Shown here: piece after piece, positions 9,745 through 22,349 of the stretch | Position numbering within the stretch: the stretch's first letter is position 1 | How the letters are laid out: each line of letters starts with the position of its first letter | Assembly: GCF_001667315.1 (NCBI RefSeq) | Contig: NZ_LZHT01000089.1 | Location: forward strand, 27,027 to 91,026 | Direction: 5' to 3' | Source: Mycobacterium sp. 852002-10029_SCH5224772 | GTDB lineage: Bacteria > Actinomycetota > Actinomycetes > Mycobacteriales > Mycobacteriaceae | Length of the DNA: 64,000 nt | Program-made: the position numbers and the translations under genes | Notes under the pieces: model-generated | Told to the model about the DNA's origin: nothing | Seen by the model: the letters and a program-made list of their open reading frames with translations, nothing else | Database searches by the model: none

Positions 9745-11103
9745 CTACATGCTCGCGATCAGGCGCTTGACCCGCTCGTCGACCGCACGGAAGGGGTCTT
9801 TGCACAACACGGTCCGCTGTGCCTGGTCATTGAGCTTGAGGTGCACCCAGTCGACGGTGAAGTCACGGCCGGCCGCCTGGGCGGCGCTGATGAACTCGCC
9901 GCGCAGCCGCGCCCGGGTGGTCTGCGGCGGATTGTCGACCGCCTCGGCGATGTCCTCGTCAGTGGTGACGCGGGCCGCAAGTCCCTTGCGCTGCAGCAGA
10001 TCAAAGACGCCACGCCCACGCTTGATGTCGTGGTAGGCCAGGTCCAGCTGGGCGATCTTCGGGTCGGACAGCTCCATGTTGTAGCGGTCCTGGTAGCGCT
10101 GGAACAGCTTGCGCTTGATCACCCAGTCGATCTCGGTATCAACCTTGGCGAAGTCCTGGCTCTCGACCGCGTCGAGCTGGCGGCCCCACAAATCGACGAT
10201 CTGCTCGATCTGGGCGTTGGGCTCCCGGGTCTGCAGGTGTTCGACCGCGCGGCCGTAGTACTCGCGCTGGATGTCGAGCGCGCTGGCCTGACGCCCACCG
10301 GCCAGCCGCACCGGCCGACGGCCGGTGACGTCGTGGCTGACCTCGCGGATCGCGCGGATGGGATTGTCCAACGAGAAGTCCCGGAACGGCACGCCGGCTT
10401 CGATCATTTCCAGCACCAGCGCGGCAGTGCCCACCTTGAGCATGGTGGTGGTTTCGCACATGTTGGAGTCGCCGACGATCACGTGCAGGCGCCGGTACTT
10501 CTCGGCGTCGGCGTGCGGCTCGTCGCGGGTGTTGATGATCGGCCGGCTGCGGGTGGTCGCCGACGAGACACCCTCCCAAATGTGCTCGGCGCGTTGCGAA
10601 AGACAGAACGTTGCGGCCTTGGGGGTCTGCAGCACCTTGCCGGCGCCGCAGATCAGCTGGCGCGTGACCAGAAACGGCAGCAGGACATCGGAGATCCGGG
10701 AGAACTCACCGGCCCGCACGATCAAGTAGTTCTCGTGACACCCGTAGGAGTTGCCCGCCGAATCGGTGTTGTTCTTGAACAGGTAGATGTCGCCGCCGAT
10801 GCCCTCGTCGGCGAGCCGCTGCTCGGCGTCGACGAGCAGGTCTTCGAGCACCCATTCCCCGGCGCGGTCGTGGGTGACGAGCTGCACCAGACTGTCGCAC
10901 TCGGCCGTGGCGTATTCGGGGTGGCTTCCCACGTCGAGGTAAAGGCGGGCGCCGTTACGCAGGAACACGTTGGAGCTGCGCCCCCACGACACGACGCGCC
11001 GAAACAGGTAGCGGGCCACCTCGTCCGGGCTGAGCCGCCGGTGGCCGTGGAATGTGCAGGTGACCCCGAACTCGGTCTCGATGCCCATGATTCGCCGCTG
11101 CAC
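9745..11103 (-). CDS. pafA: Pup--protein ligase PafA
   Basis: This 452-residue enzyme ligates Pup, through its C-terminal glutamate, to substrate lysines using ATP. It belongs to the glutamine-synthetase-like carboxylate-amine ligase fold. Metal-binding glutamates lie in GIETEFGV (Glu9 and Glu11) and the catalytic aspartate in [14 protein letters not shown] (Asp57). The length equals that of the M. tuberculosis enzyme. It starts at GTG. Only 221 bp separate it from prcA upstream, so it may be read from the dop-pup-prcBA promoter region. It corresponds to Rv2097c. Confidence 0.95.
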   Translation of the reverse strand: MQRRIMGIETEFGVTCTFHGHRRLSPDEVARYLFRRVVSWGRSSNVFLRNGARLYLDVGSHPEYATAECDSLVQLVTHDRAGEWVLEDLLVDAEQRLADEGIGGDIYLFKNNTDSAGNSYGCHENYLIVRAGEFSRISDVLLPFLVTRQLICGAGKVLQTPKAATFCLSQRAEHIWEGVSSATTRSRPIINTRDEPHADAEKYRRLHVIVGDSNMCETTTMLKVGTAALVLEMIEAGVPFRDFSLDNPIRAIREVSHDVTGRRPVRLAGGRQASALDIQREYYGRAVEHLQTREPNAQIEQIVDLWGRQLDAVESQDFAKVDTEIDWVIKRKLFQRYQDRYNMELSDPKIAQLDLAYHDIKRGRGVFDLLQRKGLAARVTTDEDIAEAVDNPPQTTRARLRGEFISAAQAAGRDFTVDWVHLKLNDQAQRTVLCKDPFRAVDERVKRLIASM

Positions 11104-11324
11104 GTAATCGAGCGTACTGGTTGTCCGAGCGCGACGGTGGGCAAGCCGCGCCTATCGATCCAACGAAGTTCTTCGCACGCCGCTTTCCGGTCGCGCCGGC
11201 ACCGGGTTCGCCACTGGCAGCTTCGGCGCCGCGGCGGTGATCCGTTAACTCACCAGCACCTTGAGCACCACCGGACCCACCAGTACCGGTGACGGGCGGG
11301 CGTCGATCTATGCCGAAGCCAGGA

Positions 11325-12095
11325 CTAGTCGGACAATCCGCCGCTGGAATCCGACTCTTCGCCGTCGCCCTCGGACCCGTTCGAATCCAGCTCGCGCAGC
11401 AAATTTTCCAGGGTTGCTCGGTTGATCCGCCGAAACGCCCGTCGTGGTCGGTTGACATCCAAGATCGCGACCTCCAGGCTGCCCACGTCCAGGGTGGACT
11501 GGTCGCCGTTCGAGGATTCGCTGCCGGCCCGCAACGCTTTCACGGCGATGCGCGTGGCTTCGCGCAGGTTGGCGTTCTCGGCGTAGGAGTCCTTGAGCGC
11601 CGTGACGATCGGTTCGGTGGTACCGCCCATCACCACGAAATGCGGCTCGTCGGCGATCGATCCGTCATAGGTAATCCGGTACAGCTCAGGCGGTTTGCTC
11701 TCGCCATAGTGCGCAACCTCGGCGACACACAATTCCACCTCGTAGGGCTTGGCCTGCTCGGTGAAGATGGAGCCCAGCGTCTGCGCGTAGACATAGGCGA
11801 GTTGGCGGCCGGTGACGTCGCGACGGTCGTAGGCGTAGCCGCGGGTGTCGGCGAATTGAATTCCGCCGCGGCGCAAATTGTCGAATTCGTTGAACTTGCC
11901 CGCGGCGGCAAAGCCCACGCGGTCGTAGAGTTCGCTGATCTTCTGCAACGACCGCGACGGGTTCTCGGCGACGAAGAGCACGCCGCCGGCATAGACCAGG
12001 GCGACCACGCTCTTGCCGCGCGCGATGCCCTTGCGCGCGAGTTCGCTGCGCTCGCGCATCGCTTGCTCGGGCGAGATGAAATACGGGAAGCTCAC
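11325..12095 (-). CDS. prcA: 20S proteasome alpha subunit PrcA
   Basis: This 256-residue subunit forms the outer heptameric rings that gate the proteasome. The N-terminal gating octapeptide region ([12 protein letters not shown]) and the alpha-type segments [20 protein letters not shown] and [19 protein letters not shown] are present. The catalytic threonine is absent, as expected for an alpha subunit. It starts at GTG and overlaps the prcB stop by four bases, so equal synthesis of the two subunits is likely. The acidic Ser-rich tail is slightly longer than in M. tuberculosis. It corresponds to Rv2109c. Confidence 0.95.
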   Translation of the reverse strand: MSFPYFISPEQAMRERSELARKGIARGKSVVALVYAGGVLFVAENPSRSLQKISELYDRVGFAAAGKFNEFDNLRRGGIQFADTRGYAYDRRDVTGRQLAYVYAQTLGSIFTEQAKPYEVELCVAEVAHYGESKPPELYRITYDGSIADEPHFVVMGGTTEPIVTALKDSYAENANLREATRIAVKALRAGSESSNGDQSTLDVGSLEVAILDVNRPRRAFRRINRATLENLLRELDSNGSEGDGEESDSSGGLSD

Positions 12096-12973
12096 TTCTC
12101 ACCACCATCGGGGCCGAAAGTGTCAGCGCGCGAACGGCTTTGGATGACCTCGCGAGCCAGTTCGGCGATGCGGCTCTCCGGCACGTCCAGCGCGCCCTCG
12201 GCGCCGATGGTGACCGCCGTGGGATAGATGCCGCGAACCAGGTCCGGCCCGCCGGTCGCGGAGTCGTCGTCAGCCGCGTCGTAGAGCGCCTCGATCGCGA
12301 CCCGCACCGCCGAATCGGTGTCGGTGACCTGCGAGTACAACTTCTTCATCGACGACTTGGCGAAAATCGAGCCCGAGCCCACCGACTGGTAGCCCTCCTC
12401 TTCCAGGTTCCAGCCACCCGCCGCGTCGAACGACACGATGCGGCCCGCGCCCTCCGGATCGGCCTCGGCCGCGTCGATGTCGTAGCCCACCAGCAGCGGC
12501 AACGCCACCAGCCCCTGCATGGCGGCGGCCAGGTTGCCGCGCACCATGATCGCCAGCCGGTTCACCTTGCCGGCAAACGTCAGCGGCACGCCTTCGAGTT
12601 TCTCGTAGTGTTCGAGCTCCACGGCGTAAAGGCGGGCGAACTCCACCGCGATGGCGGCGGTTCCGGCGATGCCGGTGGCGGTGTAGTCATCGGTGATGTA
12701 CACCTTCTTGACGTCGCGCCCGGCGATCATGTTGCCCTGCGTCGAGCGCCGGTCACCGGCGAGCACCACGCCGCCGGGGTATTTCAGCGCGACGATTGTG
12801 GTCCCGTGGGGCAGCTGCGCTCCAGCGCTTTCCGAATGGGATGCCCCGAGGCCGGCCGGTAGCAACTCCGGCGCCTGCCGGCGCAGGAAGTCGGCAAACG
12901 ACGACAGGTCTACAGCGGGGTTTCCCGGAAGTGCGGAGTTGGTGGGCAGGCGATCAGAGAACTGCCAGGTCAC
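12092..12973 (-). CDS. prcB: 20S proteasome beta subunit PrcB
   Basis: This 293-residue precursor of the catalytic beta subunit is cleaved between Gly57 and Thr58 ([14 protein letters not shown]), which exposes the N-terminal nucleophile Thr58. Conserved catalytic residues follow in [11 protein letters not shown] and the lysine region. The 57-residue propeptide is normal for mycobacteria. It starts at GTG (12971-12973) and overlaps the pup stop by four bases. It corresponds to Rv2110c. Confidence 0.95.
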   Translation of the reverse strand: MTWQFSDRLPTNSALPGNPAVDLSSFADFLRRQAPELLPAGLGASHSESAGAQLPHGTTIVALKYPGGVVLAGDRRSTQGNMIAGRDVKKVYITDDYTATGIAGTAAIAVEFARLYAVELEHYEKLEGVPLTFAGKVNRLAIMVRGNLAAAMQGLVALPLLVGYDIDAAEADPEGAGRIVSFDAAGGWNLEEEGYQSVGSGSIFAKSSMKKLYSQVTDTDSAVRVAIEALYDAADDDSATGGPDLVRGIYPTAVTIGAEGALDVPESRIAELAREVIQSRSRADTFGPDGGEK

Positions 12974-13164
12974 TGGCCGCCCTTTTGGACGTATGCCCGC
13001 ACGAAGTCCTCAGCGTTCTCCTCGAGAACGTCGTCAATCTCGTCGAGCAAGTCGTCAGTCTCCTCGGCCAGCTTCTCCCGGCGCTCTTGGCCCGCGGCCG
13101 TGCTGCCGGCGAAGTCGTCCTCTTCGTCGCCACCACCGCCACGCTTGGTCTGCTCCTGAGCCAT
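12970..13164 (-). CDS. pup: Prokaryotic ubiquitin-like protein Pup
   Basis: This 64-residue, mostly disordered protein is the degradation tag. The C-terminus is Gly-Gly-Gln, so Dop must deamidate the last residue to Glu before PafA can use it. The helical segment [19 protein letters not shown] binds the Mpa coiled coil. A strong AGGAGG precedes the ATG. The stop overlaps prcB by four bases. It corresponds to Rv2111c. Confidence 0.97.
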   Translation of the reverse strand: MAQEQTKRGGGGDEEDDFAGSTAAGQERREKLAEETDDLLDEIDDVLEENAEDFVRAYVQKGGQ

Positions 13165-13293
13165 CGCCGCCTCCTGCTTTGTCTGGGCTTGTTGAATGGC
13201 CTTTCATTGTCACGCTCAATGTCAGGCCACGCTTGCCCGTTGGTCTTTCCTACCCTACCGGTCAACCCCGACGTTGCCCGGCTGAACCGGCGG

Positions 13294-14802
13294 CTACCTG
13301 GTGAGTTGTTCTACCAGTTCCGCGGCGCTGTGCACCGAGTCCAGCAGCGCTCCGACGTGCGCTTTGCTGCCGCGCAACGGCTCCAGCGTCGGGATGCGGA
13401 CCAGGGAATCACCGCCCAGGTCGAAGATCACCGAGTCCCAACTGGCCGCGGCGATGTCGGCGCCGAACCTGCGCAGGCATTCACCGCGGAAGTAGGCGCG
13501 GGTGTCCGTCGGCGGATTGTCCACCGCCTCGAGCACCTGGTGTTCGGAAACCAGGCGCTTCATCGAGCCCCGCGCGACGAGCCGGTTGTACAGGCCCTTG
13601 TCGAGCCGGACGTCGGAATATTGCAGGTCGACCAGGTGCAGCCGGGGCGCCGACCAGCTCAGGTTTTCCCGCTGCCGGAAGCCTTCGAGCAGGCGCAGCT
13701 TGGCGGGCCAGTCCAGGAGTTCGGCGCATTCCATCGGGTCGCGCTCGAGTTGGTCGAGCACGTGCGCCCACGTTTCGACGATGTCGGCGGCGCGCGGGTC
13801 GGGGTCGCGACTATCGACCAGCTTCGCCACCCGGTCGAGGTAAACCCGTTGCAGCGCAAGCCCAGTCAGCTCTCGACCGTCGGCCAGCGCCACCGCGGTA
13901 CGCAGCGACGGGTCGCGGCTGATCGCATGGACCGCATGCACCGGCCGTGCCAGCGCCAGATCGCTCAGGTCGATGCCGTGCGCCGGGCCCTCTTCGATCA
14001 GGTCCAGCACCAGCGACGTGGTGCCGAGTTTGAGGTAGGTCGACGTCTCGGCGAGGTTGGCGTCGCCGATGATGACGTGCAGCCGTCGGTACCGGTCGGC
14101 GTCGGCGTGCGGCTCGTCGCGGGTGTTGATGATGCCGCGTTTGAGGGTGGTCTCCAGGCCGACCTCGACCTCGATGTAGTCCGAGCGTTGCGACAGCTGA
14201 AAGCCGGGCTCATCACCGGAGGGTCCGATGCCGACGCGCCCGGAGCCGGTGACCACCTGCCGCGAGACCAGAAAGGGGGTCAGCCCGGCGATGATCGCCG
14301 AGAACGGCGTCTGCCGCGACATCAGATAGTTCTCGTGCGACCCGTAGGAGGCACCCTTGCCGTCGACGTTGTTCTTGTAGAGCTGCAATTTCGCGGCCCC
14401 GGGCACGCTGGCGACGTGCCGGGCCGCGGCTTCCATCACCCGCTCGCCGGCCTTGTCCCAGATCACCGCGTCGAGCGGGTCGGTGCATTCGGGTGCGGAG
14501 TATTCGGGGTGTGCGTGGTCGACGTAGAGCCGCGCCCCATTGGTCAGGATCATGTTGGCGGCGCCGACCTCGTCGGCGGCGACCACCGGGGGCGGGCCCG
14601 CCGAGCGGCTCAGGTCGAACCCGCGGGCGTCGCGCAGCGGCGACTCCACCTCGTAGTCCCAACGGGTGCGCTTGGCGCGCTGAATGCCCGCTGCCGCCGC
14701 ATAAGCCAAAACCGCCTGCGTCGAGGTGAGGATCGGATTGGCCGTCGGGTCCGATGGCGATGAGATGCCGTATTCGACCTCCGTCCCGATAATCCGCTGC
14801 AT
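13294..14802 (-). CDS. dop: Pup deamidase/depupylase Dop
   Basis: This 502-residue PafA paralogue converts the Pup C-terminal Gln to Glu and also removes Pup from substrates. Glutamates lie in GTEVEYGI (Glu8, Glu10) and the nucleophile-region aspartate in [13 protein letters not shown] (Asp95). The Dop-specific loop, rich in Ala, Gly and Pro, lies around residues 40-80, which distinguishes it from PafA. It is 129 bp upstream of pup in the same direction and diverges from the next gene across 146 bp, which should hold the main promoter. It corresponds to Rv2112c. Confidence 0.95.
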   Translation of the reverse strand: MQRIIGTEVEYGISSPSDPTANPILTSTQAVLAYAAAAGIQRAKRTRWDYEVESPLRDARGFDLSRSAGPPPVVAADEVGAANMILTNGARLYVDHAHPEYSAPECTDPLDAVIWDKAGERVMEAAARHVASVPGAAKLQLYKNNVDGKGASYGSHENYLMSRQTPFSAIIAGLTPFLVSRQVVTGSGRVGIGPSGDEPGFQLSQRSDYIEVEVGLETTLKRGIINTRDEPHADADRYRRLHVIIGDANLAETSTYLKLGTTSLVLDLIEEGPAHGIDLSDLALARPVHAVHAISRDPSLRTAVALADGRELTGLALQRVYLDRVAKLVDSRDPDPRAADIVETWAHVLDQLERDPMECAELLDWPAKLRLLEGFRQRENLSWSAPRLHLVDLQYSDVRLDKGLYNRLVARGSMKRLVSEHQVLEAVDNPPTDTRAYFRGECLRRFGADIAAASWDSVIFDLGGDSLVRIPTLEPLRGSKAHVGALLDSVHSAAELVEQLTR

Positions 14803-14948
14803 GCTTCAAAGACTAGGCGAGGTGCGGAATTGGCCTTCTCCCGGGCGTCGAGGCCGAGGCCCGCGCGAAGTGACCTGCACCGACAACTGGTTCCTCGAGG
14901 AGCGCGCGTGCTGTTGACGACGCCGACGGCGGTGATTAGCTTCACGGG

Positions 14949-15554
14949 ATGACCGACCTTTCCGGGAAGCGTTACGGCGAAGTGCTTCTCGTGACCCCCG
15001 GGGAGGCGGGACCGCAGGCCACGGTTTACAACAGCTTCCCGCTCAACGATTGTCCGGCCGAGCTGTGGTCGAAGCTCGACGCTCAGGCCATCGCCAAGGA
15101 ACACGGGGCGGCCACCGCGTTGCTCAACGGCCCGCGCTACTGGCTGATGAACGCCATCGAGAAGCGGCAGCAAGGGCCGCAGATTACGAAGACCTTCGGC
15201 GGAATCGAGATGATTCAGCAGGCCACGGTCCTGCTGTCATCGATGAATCCCGCGCCGTATACCGCCAATCAGGTCAACCGCCACACGGTCTTCGTCTTCA
15301 ACCCCGGGGAAGAGGTCTACGAACTCGTCGACCCCGGCGGTCAGCGCTGGATCATGCAGACCTGGAGCCAGGTCGCCGACCCCACCCTGTCGCGCGGCGA
15401 CCTGCCCGGCCTGGCCGCCCGGCTCAACCTGCCGCACGGGTGGGCCTACCAGCCGCGCGTGCTCGCCGAGGCGCTGCGGGTGGACACCCGGACCCGTCCC
15501 GCCCAGGTCACCCAGGACGACCTGACGAACAGCTACTCGCTCGAGTTGGACTGA
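14949..15554 (+). CDS. Conserved hypothetical protein (201 aa) next to dop
   Basis: This is a 201-residue soluble protein without signal peptide or membrane helix. The middle part contains GPRYWLMNAIEKR and a stretch with FVFNPGEEVYELVDPGGQRWIMQTWSQ, which looks like a compact beta-rich fold. It may be the Rv2114 counterpart, judging from position and size; this is not certain. It diverges from dop and converges on the following gene with six bases between stops. I do not recognise a function. The location inside the Pup-proteasome locus is the only hint. Confidence 0.75.
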   Translation: MTDLSGKRYGEVLLVTPGEAGPQATVYNSFPLNDCPAELWSKLDAQAIAKEHGAATALLNGPRYWLMNAIEKRQQGPQITKTFGGIEMIQQATVLLSSMNPAPYTANQVNRHTVFVFNPGEEVYELVDPGGQRWIMQTWSQVADPTLSRGDLPGLAARLNLPHGWAYQPRVLAEALRVDTRTRPAQVTQDDLTNSYSLELD

Positions 15555-15560
15555 CCCACC

Positions 15561-17366
15561 TCAAGCGCGATTCGCCATCCAGCTGCGGTGTCGCACCGCC
15601 GCTTTGCGCGCGGCCTTGGCCAGTGTTCGGTCCGGCAGATGACGGCCCAGCGCATCGAGAACGAGCGCGGTCTCGGGCGCCGGATGGCGCCAGATGTCCT
15701 CCAGCAGCTGCGACGGATCGGACATACCGGCGAAGAGGTCGCACAGCTCCTCTGGCGATTCCAGGGTGCTCGAAAGGACGTCGACGAGCACCGCGACGTC
15801 GACGAAGGCCGCGAGGGTCTCGGCGTCGGCGCGGTCACGCTGTATCAGCCACAGCGCGGCGTGGCCGGCGACGGGGCTGTCCAGCAGCTGACGGACGAAG
15901 GGCTCGGCTACGTCGATGTCGAACTCGTTCAGCGCGATGAAGCCCATCGTCCGTCCAGCCGCGGTGTCCATGGCCGCGGCGGCCTCGGTGAGCATTTGCA
16001 CCCGTTCGGTATCCGGGCGCCCGGACTGCCAGTTTGCTATCAGCGACGCATGAATATCATTGTCTAACAACAACATCGCACCGATCAGGTCCGTCGCGTC
16101 CCAGCCGTCGAGGCGGTCGAGGCGGCGCAGCGCAAACCCGGCGTCCTCCAGGTATTCCGGCAGGATATGGCGCCCCAGTGCGGTCAGCGCCACGGTCCCT
16201 CCGGTCCAATCGCTGGGCCCGGGCGGCTGCGGCCGTTCCAGGGCGTCGGTCCACCGCACCACACCGGCCTCCCGCAGAACTTCGAGAAGACGGCCCATGT
16301 GGTCCTCGACGCAAGCCTCGAGCGTGTCCTCCCGGTCCGCCGGCCAGCGGTGCGACGGCCGTTGCGCGGCGACCAACGCGTGCACCCACTCCAGCACGGA
16401 TTCGAAGGGAAGTTCCGCGTCGCCTTGCAGCAACGGCGCGAGCCAACACGCGATCCCGTCGTCGAGTAGGTCGTGCATCGTGTTGTGCTCGGGGTAGAGC
16501 TGCGACGAATGCAACGACCGCAACGGGCGTGCCAACAGGATTCCCGCGAACAGCGACTCCGCCCGCTCCACGGGCGCGCGCGTCCCCCACTCCTCCGCCG
16601 GCACCACACGCTGTTGCAGCACGTCCACCGCGCCGGCCTCGATGGCCACGTCGATGAGAAAATTCAGGCGCCGCAGTGCCGCCGTCGGCCGGGCCGCAAC
16701 TTTCAACTCACCCAACTCCACATCCAACACGTCGCCGGTGTGGAGCAATTCGACCAGCGCGCGACCGTCAGCCGGTTCGAGTTCGCCCTTGTCGGTGAGC
16801 GGCTTGCCGTCCGGCCCGAGATAGTCGCGCAGAACCTCGAGTTTGACGAGCAACGGGGCTGCCGCCGCGGCCGCCGCTACGTCGTTCGCGGACGGCGGGA
16901 TGTGGAGGAACGGCAGCTCGAGTGGCTCTGGCGCCTCGACCGGATCCGGGTGAACCTCAACGGCGGTGGGGTCGCGTGCTTCCGCCAGCACGGTCGGCGC
17001 GAGGTCGTCGACCAGCCTCCGCAATCTGGCGGCACGCTCGGCACCGCCGACCAGACGGCCGGTGGCCGCCATGAAGTCGACGTACACGCCGATTGCGAAG
17101 CACAGACACAGCGCGTCATCCGGCCGGCCCTTGAATCGGCTCGGGCACCATTCGAGCAAGAATTCCGCGATATCGCCGGGGGCGAAGTCGTCGAGAACAC
17201 CGGTGGAATCGCGGTAACGCCAGTCCAGGAAGACGGCAACGTCAGAGACGACTGCCTCGGAATCCGAGTCGAGCCCGGTCCACCAGCCCTCGAGCCCGTC
17301 CAGCAACGCGCCACGAGCCTCGCCATAGGCGTCGTCGTCGCCGGGAGCGTCAAAGCGGAGTCGCAC
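15561..17366 (-). CDS. Large helical hypothetical protein (~601 aa) between dop and mpa
   Basis: The frame extends to a TTG at 17396, but a GTG at 17364-17366 gives the natural N-terminus VRLRFDAPGDDDAY. The protein is acidic, almost all alpha-helical, and lacks signal and membrane segments. Near residue 390 a winged-helix-like piece appears (GTVALTALGRHILPEYL). The last 180 residues look like HEAT-type helical repeats (AALWLIQRDRADAETLAAFVD and similar). It lies 44 bp downstream of mpa in the same direction and could be cotranscribed. I do not recognise a characterised family, and I recall no counterpart at this place in M. tuberculosis. Confidence 0.7.
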   Translation of the reverse strand: MRLRFDAPGDDDAYGEARGALLDGLEGWWTGLDSDSEAVVSDVAVFLDWRYRDSTGVLDDFAPGDIAEFLLEWCPSRFKGRPDDALCLCFAIGVYVDFMAATGRLVGGAERAARLRRLVDDLAPTVLAEARDPTAVEVHPDPVEAPEPLELPFLHIPPSANDVAAAAAAAPLLVKLEVLRDYLGPDGKPLTDKGELEPADGRALVELLHTGDVLDVELGELKVAARPTAALRRLNFLIDVAIEAGAVDVLQQRVVPAEEWGTRAPVERAESLFAGILLARPLRSLHSSQLYPEHNTMHDLLDDGIACWLAPLLQGDAELPFESVLEWVHALVAAQRPSHRWPADREDTLEACVEDHMGRLLEVLREAGVVRWTDALERPQPPGPSDWTGGTVALTALGRHILPEYLEDAGFALRRLDRLDGWDATDLIGAMLLLDNDIHASLIANWQSGRPDTERVQMLTEAAAAMDTAAGRTMGFIALNEFDIDVAEPFVRQLLDSPVAGHAALWLIQRDRADAETLAAFVDVAVLVDVLSSTLESPEELCDLFAGMSDPSQLLEDIWRHPAPETALVLDALGRHLPDRTLAKAARKAAVRHRSWMANRA

Positions 17367-17410
17367 GGATGCGACGCTAGCCGGTGGCGCCGACAAATGC
17401 TGACAAGTAC

Positions 17411-19240
17411 TTACAAGTACTGGCCCAGGTTCGATTCGGTGTCGATGGCCCGCGACGCGCTCGAGCTCTTGCCGGTGACCAGCGTGCGGATGTAGACGAT
17501 CCGCTCGCCCTTCTTGCCCGAAATCCGCGCCCAGTCATCGGGGTTGGTGGTGTTGGGCAGGTCCTCGTTCTCGGCGAACTCATCGACGATCGAGTCCAGC
17601 AGATGCTGGATACGCAGACCCGGTTGACCTGTCTCCAGCACCGCCTTGATCGCGTTCTTCTTCGCCCGGTCGACGACGTTCTGGATCATCGCCCCGGAGT
17701 TGAAGTCCTTGAAGTACATGACTTCCTTGTCACCGTTGGCGTAGGTGACCTCCAGGAACCGGTTGTCGTCGATCTCGGCGTACATCCGCTCGACGACCTT
17801 CTCGATCATCGCCTTGATGCAGGTGGTGCGGTCGTCACCGAACTCGGCGAGGTCGTCGGCGTGCAGCGGCAGCGACTCGATCAGGTACTTCGAGAAGATG
17901 TCTTGCGCCGCTTCGGCATCCGGGCGCTCGATCTTGATCTTCACGTCGAGGCGCCCGGGCCGCAGGATGGCGGGGTCGATCATGTCCTCGCGGTTGGAGG
18001 CGCCGATCACGATGACGTTCTCCAGCCCCTCCACACCGTCGATCTCACTGAGCAGCTGCGGAACCACGGTCGTCTCGACGTCCGAGGACACCCCGGTGCC
18101 GCGGGTGCGGAAGATCGAGTCCATCTCGTCGAAGAACACGATCACCGGTGTGCCTTCCGACGCCTTCTCGCGGGCGCGCTGGAAGATCAGCCGGATGTGA
18201 CGCTCGGTCTCGCCGACGAACTTGTTGAGCAGCTCGGGGCCCTTGATGTTCAAGAAGTACGACTTGGCCTCGCGCGCGTCGTCGCCGCGCACCTCCGCCA
18301 TCTTCTTGGCCAACGAGTTCGCGACGGCCTTGGCGATCAGCGTCTTACCGCAACCGGGCGGACCGTAGAGCAGCACACCTTTGGGCGGGCGCAGCGCGTA
18401 CTCCCGGTAGAGCTCCTTGTGCAGGAAGGGCAGCTCCACGGCGTCGCGGATCTGCTCGATCTGGCGGGTCAGGCCGCCGATGTCCAGGTAGCTGACATCG
18501 GGCACCTCTTCCAGCACCAGGTCCTCGACCTCGGCCTTGGGGATGCGCTCGAACGCGTAGCCGGCCTTGGTGTCCACCAGCAGCGAGTCGCCGGGCCGCA
18601 GCTTGCGGGGCCGGGTGTCGTCGTTGAGAGCGTCGGGATGACCGTCCGGCAGGTTCTCGGCGACCAGGGGCTCGGCGAGCCAGACAATGCGTTCCTCATC
18701 GGCGTGGCCGACGACCAGTGCGCGGTGCCCGTCGGCCAAGAGCTCACGCAGCGTGGAGATCTCGCCGACGGATTCGAAGGTGCCCGCTTCCACGACGGTC
18801 AGGGCCTCGTTGAGGCGAACGGTTTGACCCTTCCGCAGCAACGCGATTTCGATGTTCGGCGAGCAAGTCAGGCGCATCTTGCGGCCGGACGTGAACACGT
18901 CGACGGTTTCGTCTTCGTGCGTCCCGAGCAGGACGCCGTATCCGCTGGGCGGTTGCCCCAGCCGGTCGACCTCCTCACGCAGTGCCAGCAGTTGCTGGCG
19001 GGCCTCTTTGAGGGTCTCCATCAACTTCGAGTTACGGGACGCGAGGGAGTCGATGCGGGCTTCAAGCTGATGCACATCGCGGCCAGAGCGGGTGCCGCCT
19101 TGCGTGCCGGCGGCATGCTCGAGCTGCTCGCGCAACATCGCCGCCTCACGGCGTAGTTCTTCCAACTCGGCCTCGTCGCTGCTGGACATGTCTGGTTCGT
19201 GGGGGGTTCCGAAAGCTTCAGAACGCTCTGAGCTACCCAT
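17411..19240 (-). CDS. mpa: Proteasome-associated AAA ATPase Mpa (ARC)
   Basis: This 609-residue hexameric ATPase recognises Pup, unfolds the pupylated substrate and feeds it into PrcAB. The N-terminal coiled coil (about 20-95) binds Pup, a double OB domain spans about 96-235, and the AAA module has Walker A GPPGCGKT and Walker [13 protein letters not shown]. The C-terminal GQYL docks between PrcA subunits. The frame is open 59 codons further upstream, but the ATG at 19238-19240 has a good AAAGGAG and matches the M. tuberculosis start and length. It corresponds to Rv2115c. Confidence 0.95.
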   Translation of the reverse strand: MGSSERSEAFGTPHEPDMSSSDEAELEELRREAAMLREQLEHAAGTQGGTRSGRDVHQLEARIDSLASRNSKLMETLKEARQQLLALREEVDRLGQPPSGYGVLLGTHEDETVDVFTSGRKMRLTCSPNIEIALLRKGQTVRLNEALTVVEAGTFESVGEISTLRELLADGHRALVVGHADEERIVWLAEPLVAENLPDGHPDALNDDTRPRKLRPGDSLLVDTKAGYAFERIPKAEVEDLVLEEVPDVSYLDIGGLTRQIEQIRDAVELPFLHKELYREYALRPPKGVLLYGPPGCGKTLIAKAVANSLAKKMAEVRGDDAREAKSYFLNIKGPELLNKFVGETERHIRLIFQRAREKASEGTPVIVFFDEMDSIFRTRGTGVSSDVETTVVPQLLSEIDGVEGLENVIVIGASNREDMIDPAILRPGRLDVKIKIERPDAEAAQDIFSKYLIESLPLHADDLAEFGDDRTTCIKAMIEKVVERMYAEIDDNRFLEVTYANGDKEVMYFKDFNSGAMIQNVVDRAKKNAIKAVLETGQPGLRIQHLLDSIVDEFAENEDLPNTTNPDDWARISGKKGERIVYIRTLVTGKSSSASRAIDTESNLGQYL

Positions 19241-19309
19241 GTTGCGCTCCTTTCCCACACCGAAATGGCGCGGCGGATACTTCAACGCTACCGGCGATTG
19301 ACGATTGGT

Positions 19310-19348
19310 GTGGGTAGTCAAATACCCACGAAAAGTTAAGATTTTCGT
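19310..19348. promoter_or_regulatory. Two abutting inverted repeats between mpa and lppK
   Basis: The first repeat is GTGGGTA, six bases, TACCCAC (19310-19329). The second is ACGAAAA, seven bases, TTTTCGT (19328-19348). Both have perfect seven-base arms and they share two bases. They sit 70-108 bp upstream of the mpa ATG in the divergent region, where a promoter is expected. They could be operators or mutually exclusive hairpins. No regulator is identified. The rest of 19241-19549 shows no gene. Confidence 0.4.
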
Positions 19349-19549
19349 CACGCTGGTAATCTCGGCCACTAATCGTGATGATCGAAAGGGCCTTGGGAGG
19401 TGGCAGAGTGACCGCAAAAAGCCTCGCCACGGGCTCGACTCGCGTCGCAGTCACCGCCGCTGTGACTTCAACTGCACCCATCGGCCCGACCTTAGCGACC
19501 TCGCTCCCGCCCGAAGCGGCCAGAGCCGCCTAGCCGGCCGACCGACCGG

Positions 19550-20191
19550 ATGCACCGACCACTGTCCGTAGCGCTGCGCGCCGCCGCCGCCCTGGCGGCG
19601 GTCGGGCTCGCGGCGTGTTCGTCGAACCGCCCCACGAGCGAGTCGTCGACCGTGTCTTCGCTGCCACCGGCCACGTCCAGTCAGGTTGCTGCGCCCGTCA
19701 CGGCTCCCCTGCCGCCGCCCGAAGCGCTCACCGATGTCCTCGGCCGTCTGGCCGATCCGAACGTCCCAGGCGCCGCCAAGGTGAGTCTGGTCGAGGGCGC
19801 GACCCCGGAGAGCGCGGCCACCCTGGACAGATTCACCACCGCCTTGCGGGACAACGGTTACCTGCCCATGACCTTCGCCGCGAACGACATCGCGTGGTCG
19901 GACAAGAACCCGTCGAACGTGAAGGCCAGCATCGCCGTCCACACTGCCCAGCCCAACAACGCCAACTTCACCTTCCCGATGGAATTCGCGCCCTTTCAAG
20001 GCGGTTGGCATCTCTCCCGGCGAACCGCCGAAATGCTGTTGGCGCTGGGCAAGTCGCCCGCGGCCCCGACTTCCGAGGCTCCCGCGGGCCCAGCCCCCGC
20101 CCCGCCACCCGAACCTGCTCCGCCACCGGCACCGCCGCCACCACCGGCGCCGGCTCCCGAGCCCGCTCCCTCCCAGAACCCACCAGGCTGA
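19550..20191 (+). CDS. lppK: LppK-like lipoprotein, Mtb12 family
   Basis: This 213-residue lipoprotein has a signal peptide with lipobox LAAC (modified Cys23). The core ([20 protein letters not shown] to [14 protein letters not shown]) resembles the Mtb12/CFP2 secreted antigen family. The last 45 residues are a Pro/Ala-rich tail with PPPEPAP-type units, which probably extends into the cell wall. The start is the ATG just before the signal sequence, without a strong ribosome binding site. It corresponds to Rv2116. The function is unknown; surface localisation is well supported by the lipobox. Confidence 0.85.
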   Translation: MHRPLSVALRAAAALAAVGLAACSSNRPTSESSTVSSLPPATSSQVAAPVTAPLPPPEALTDVLGRLADPNVPGAAKVSLVEGATPESAATLDRFTTALRDNGYLPMTFAANDIAWSDKNPSNVKASIAVHTAQPNNANFTFPMEFAPFQGGWHLSRRTAEMLLALGKSPAAPTSEAPAGPAPAPPPEPAPPPAPPPPPAPAPEPAPSQNPPG

Positions 20192-20199
20192 CCCGCGGG

Positions 20200-20499
20200 A
20201 TGTGGATCGGCTGGCTCGAGTTCGACGTGTTGCTGGGCGACGTCCGCTCACTCAAACAGAAGCGGTCGGTGATCCGTCCCGTCGTCGCCGAACTGCAGCG
20301 CAGGTTCAGCGTCTCGGCCGCTGAGACGGGTTCGCACGAGTTGTATCGACGGGCCGGGATCGGCGTCGCCCTGGTGTCTGGCGACCGCGGCCACGCCGTG
20401 GACGTCCTGGACGCGGCCGAGCGGCTGGTGGCCGCGCATCCCGAGTTCGAGCTGTTGTCGGTGCGACGCTCGCTGCTGCGCAGCGAGGACATCGACTAG
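20200..20499 (+). CDS. DUF503 family protein (99 aa)
   Basis: This 99-residue protein corresponds to Rv2117. The family signature is clear: IGWLEFDVLLGDVRSLKQKR at the start and a ferredoxin-like pattern ending in DVLDAAERLVAAHPEFEL. DUF503 proteins are small ferredoxin-fold proteins of unknown function, in some bacteria linked to ribosome biogenesis genes. It begins nine bases after the lppK stop and is probably cotranscribed with it. Confidence 0.87.
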   Translation: MWIGWLEFDVLLGDVRSLKQKRSVIRPVVAELQRRFSVSAAETGSHELYRRAGIGVALVSGDRGHAVDVLDAAERLVAAHPEFELLSVRRSLLRSEDID

Positions 20500-20523
20500 C
20501 CGATGGTGATCGCGCCCCGCTGA

Positions 20524-22341
<1,818 letters not shown>

Positions 22342-22349
22342 GCGGCCGG

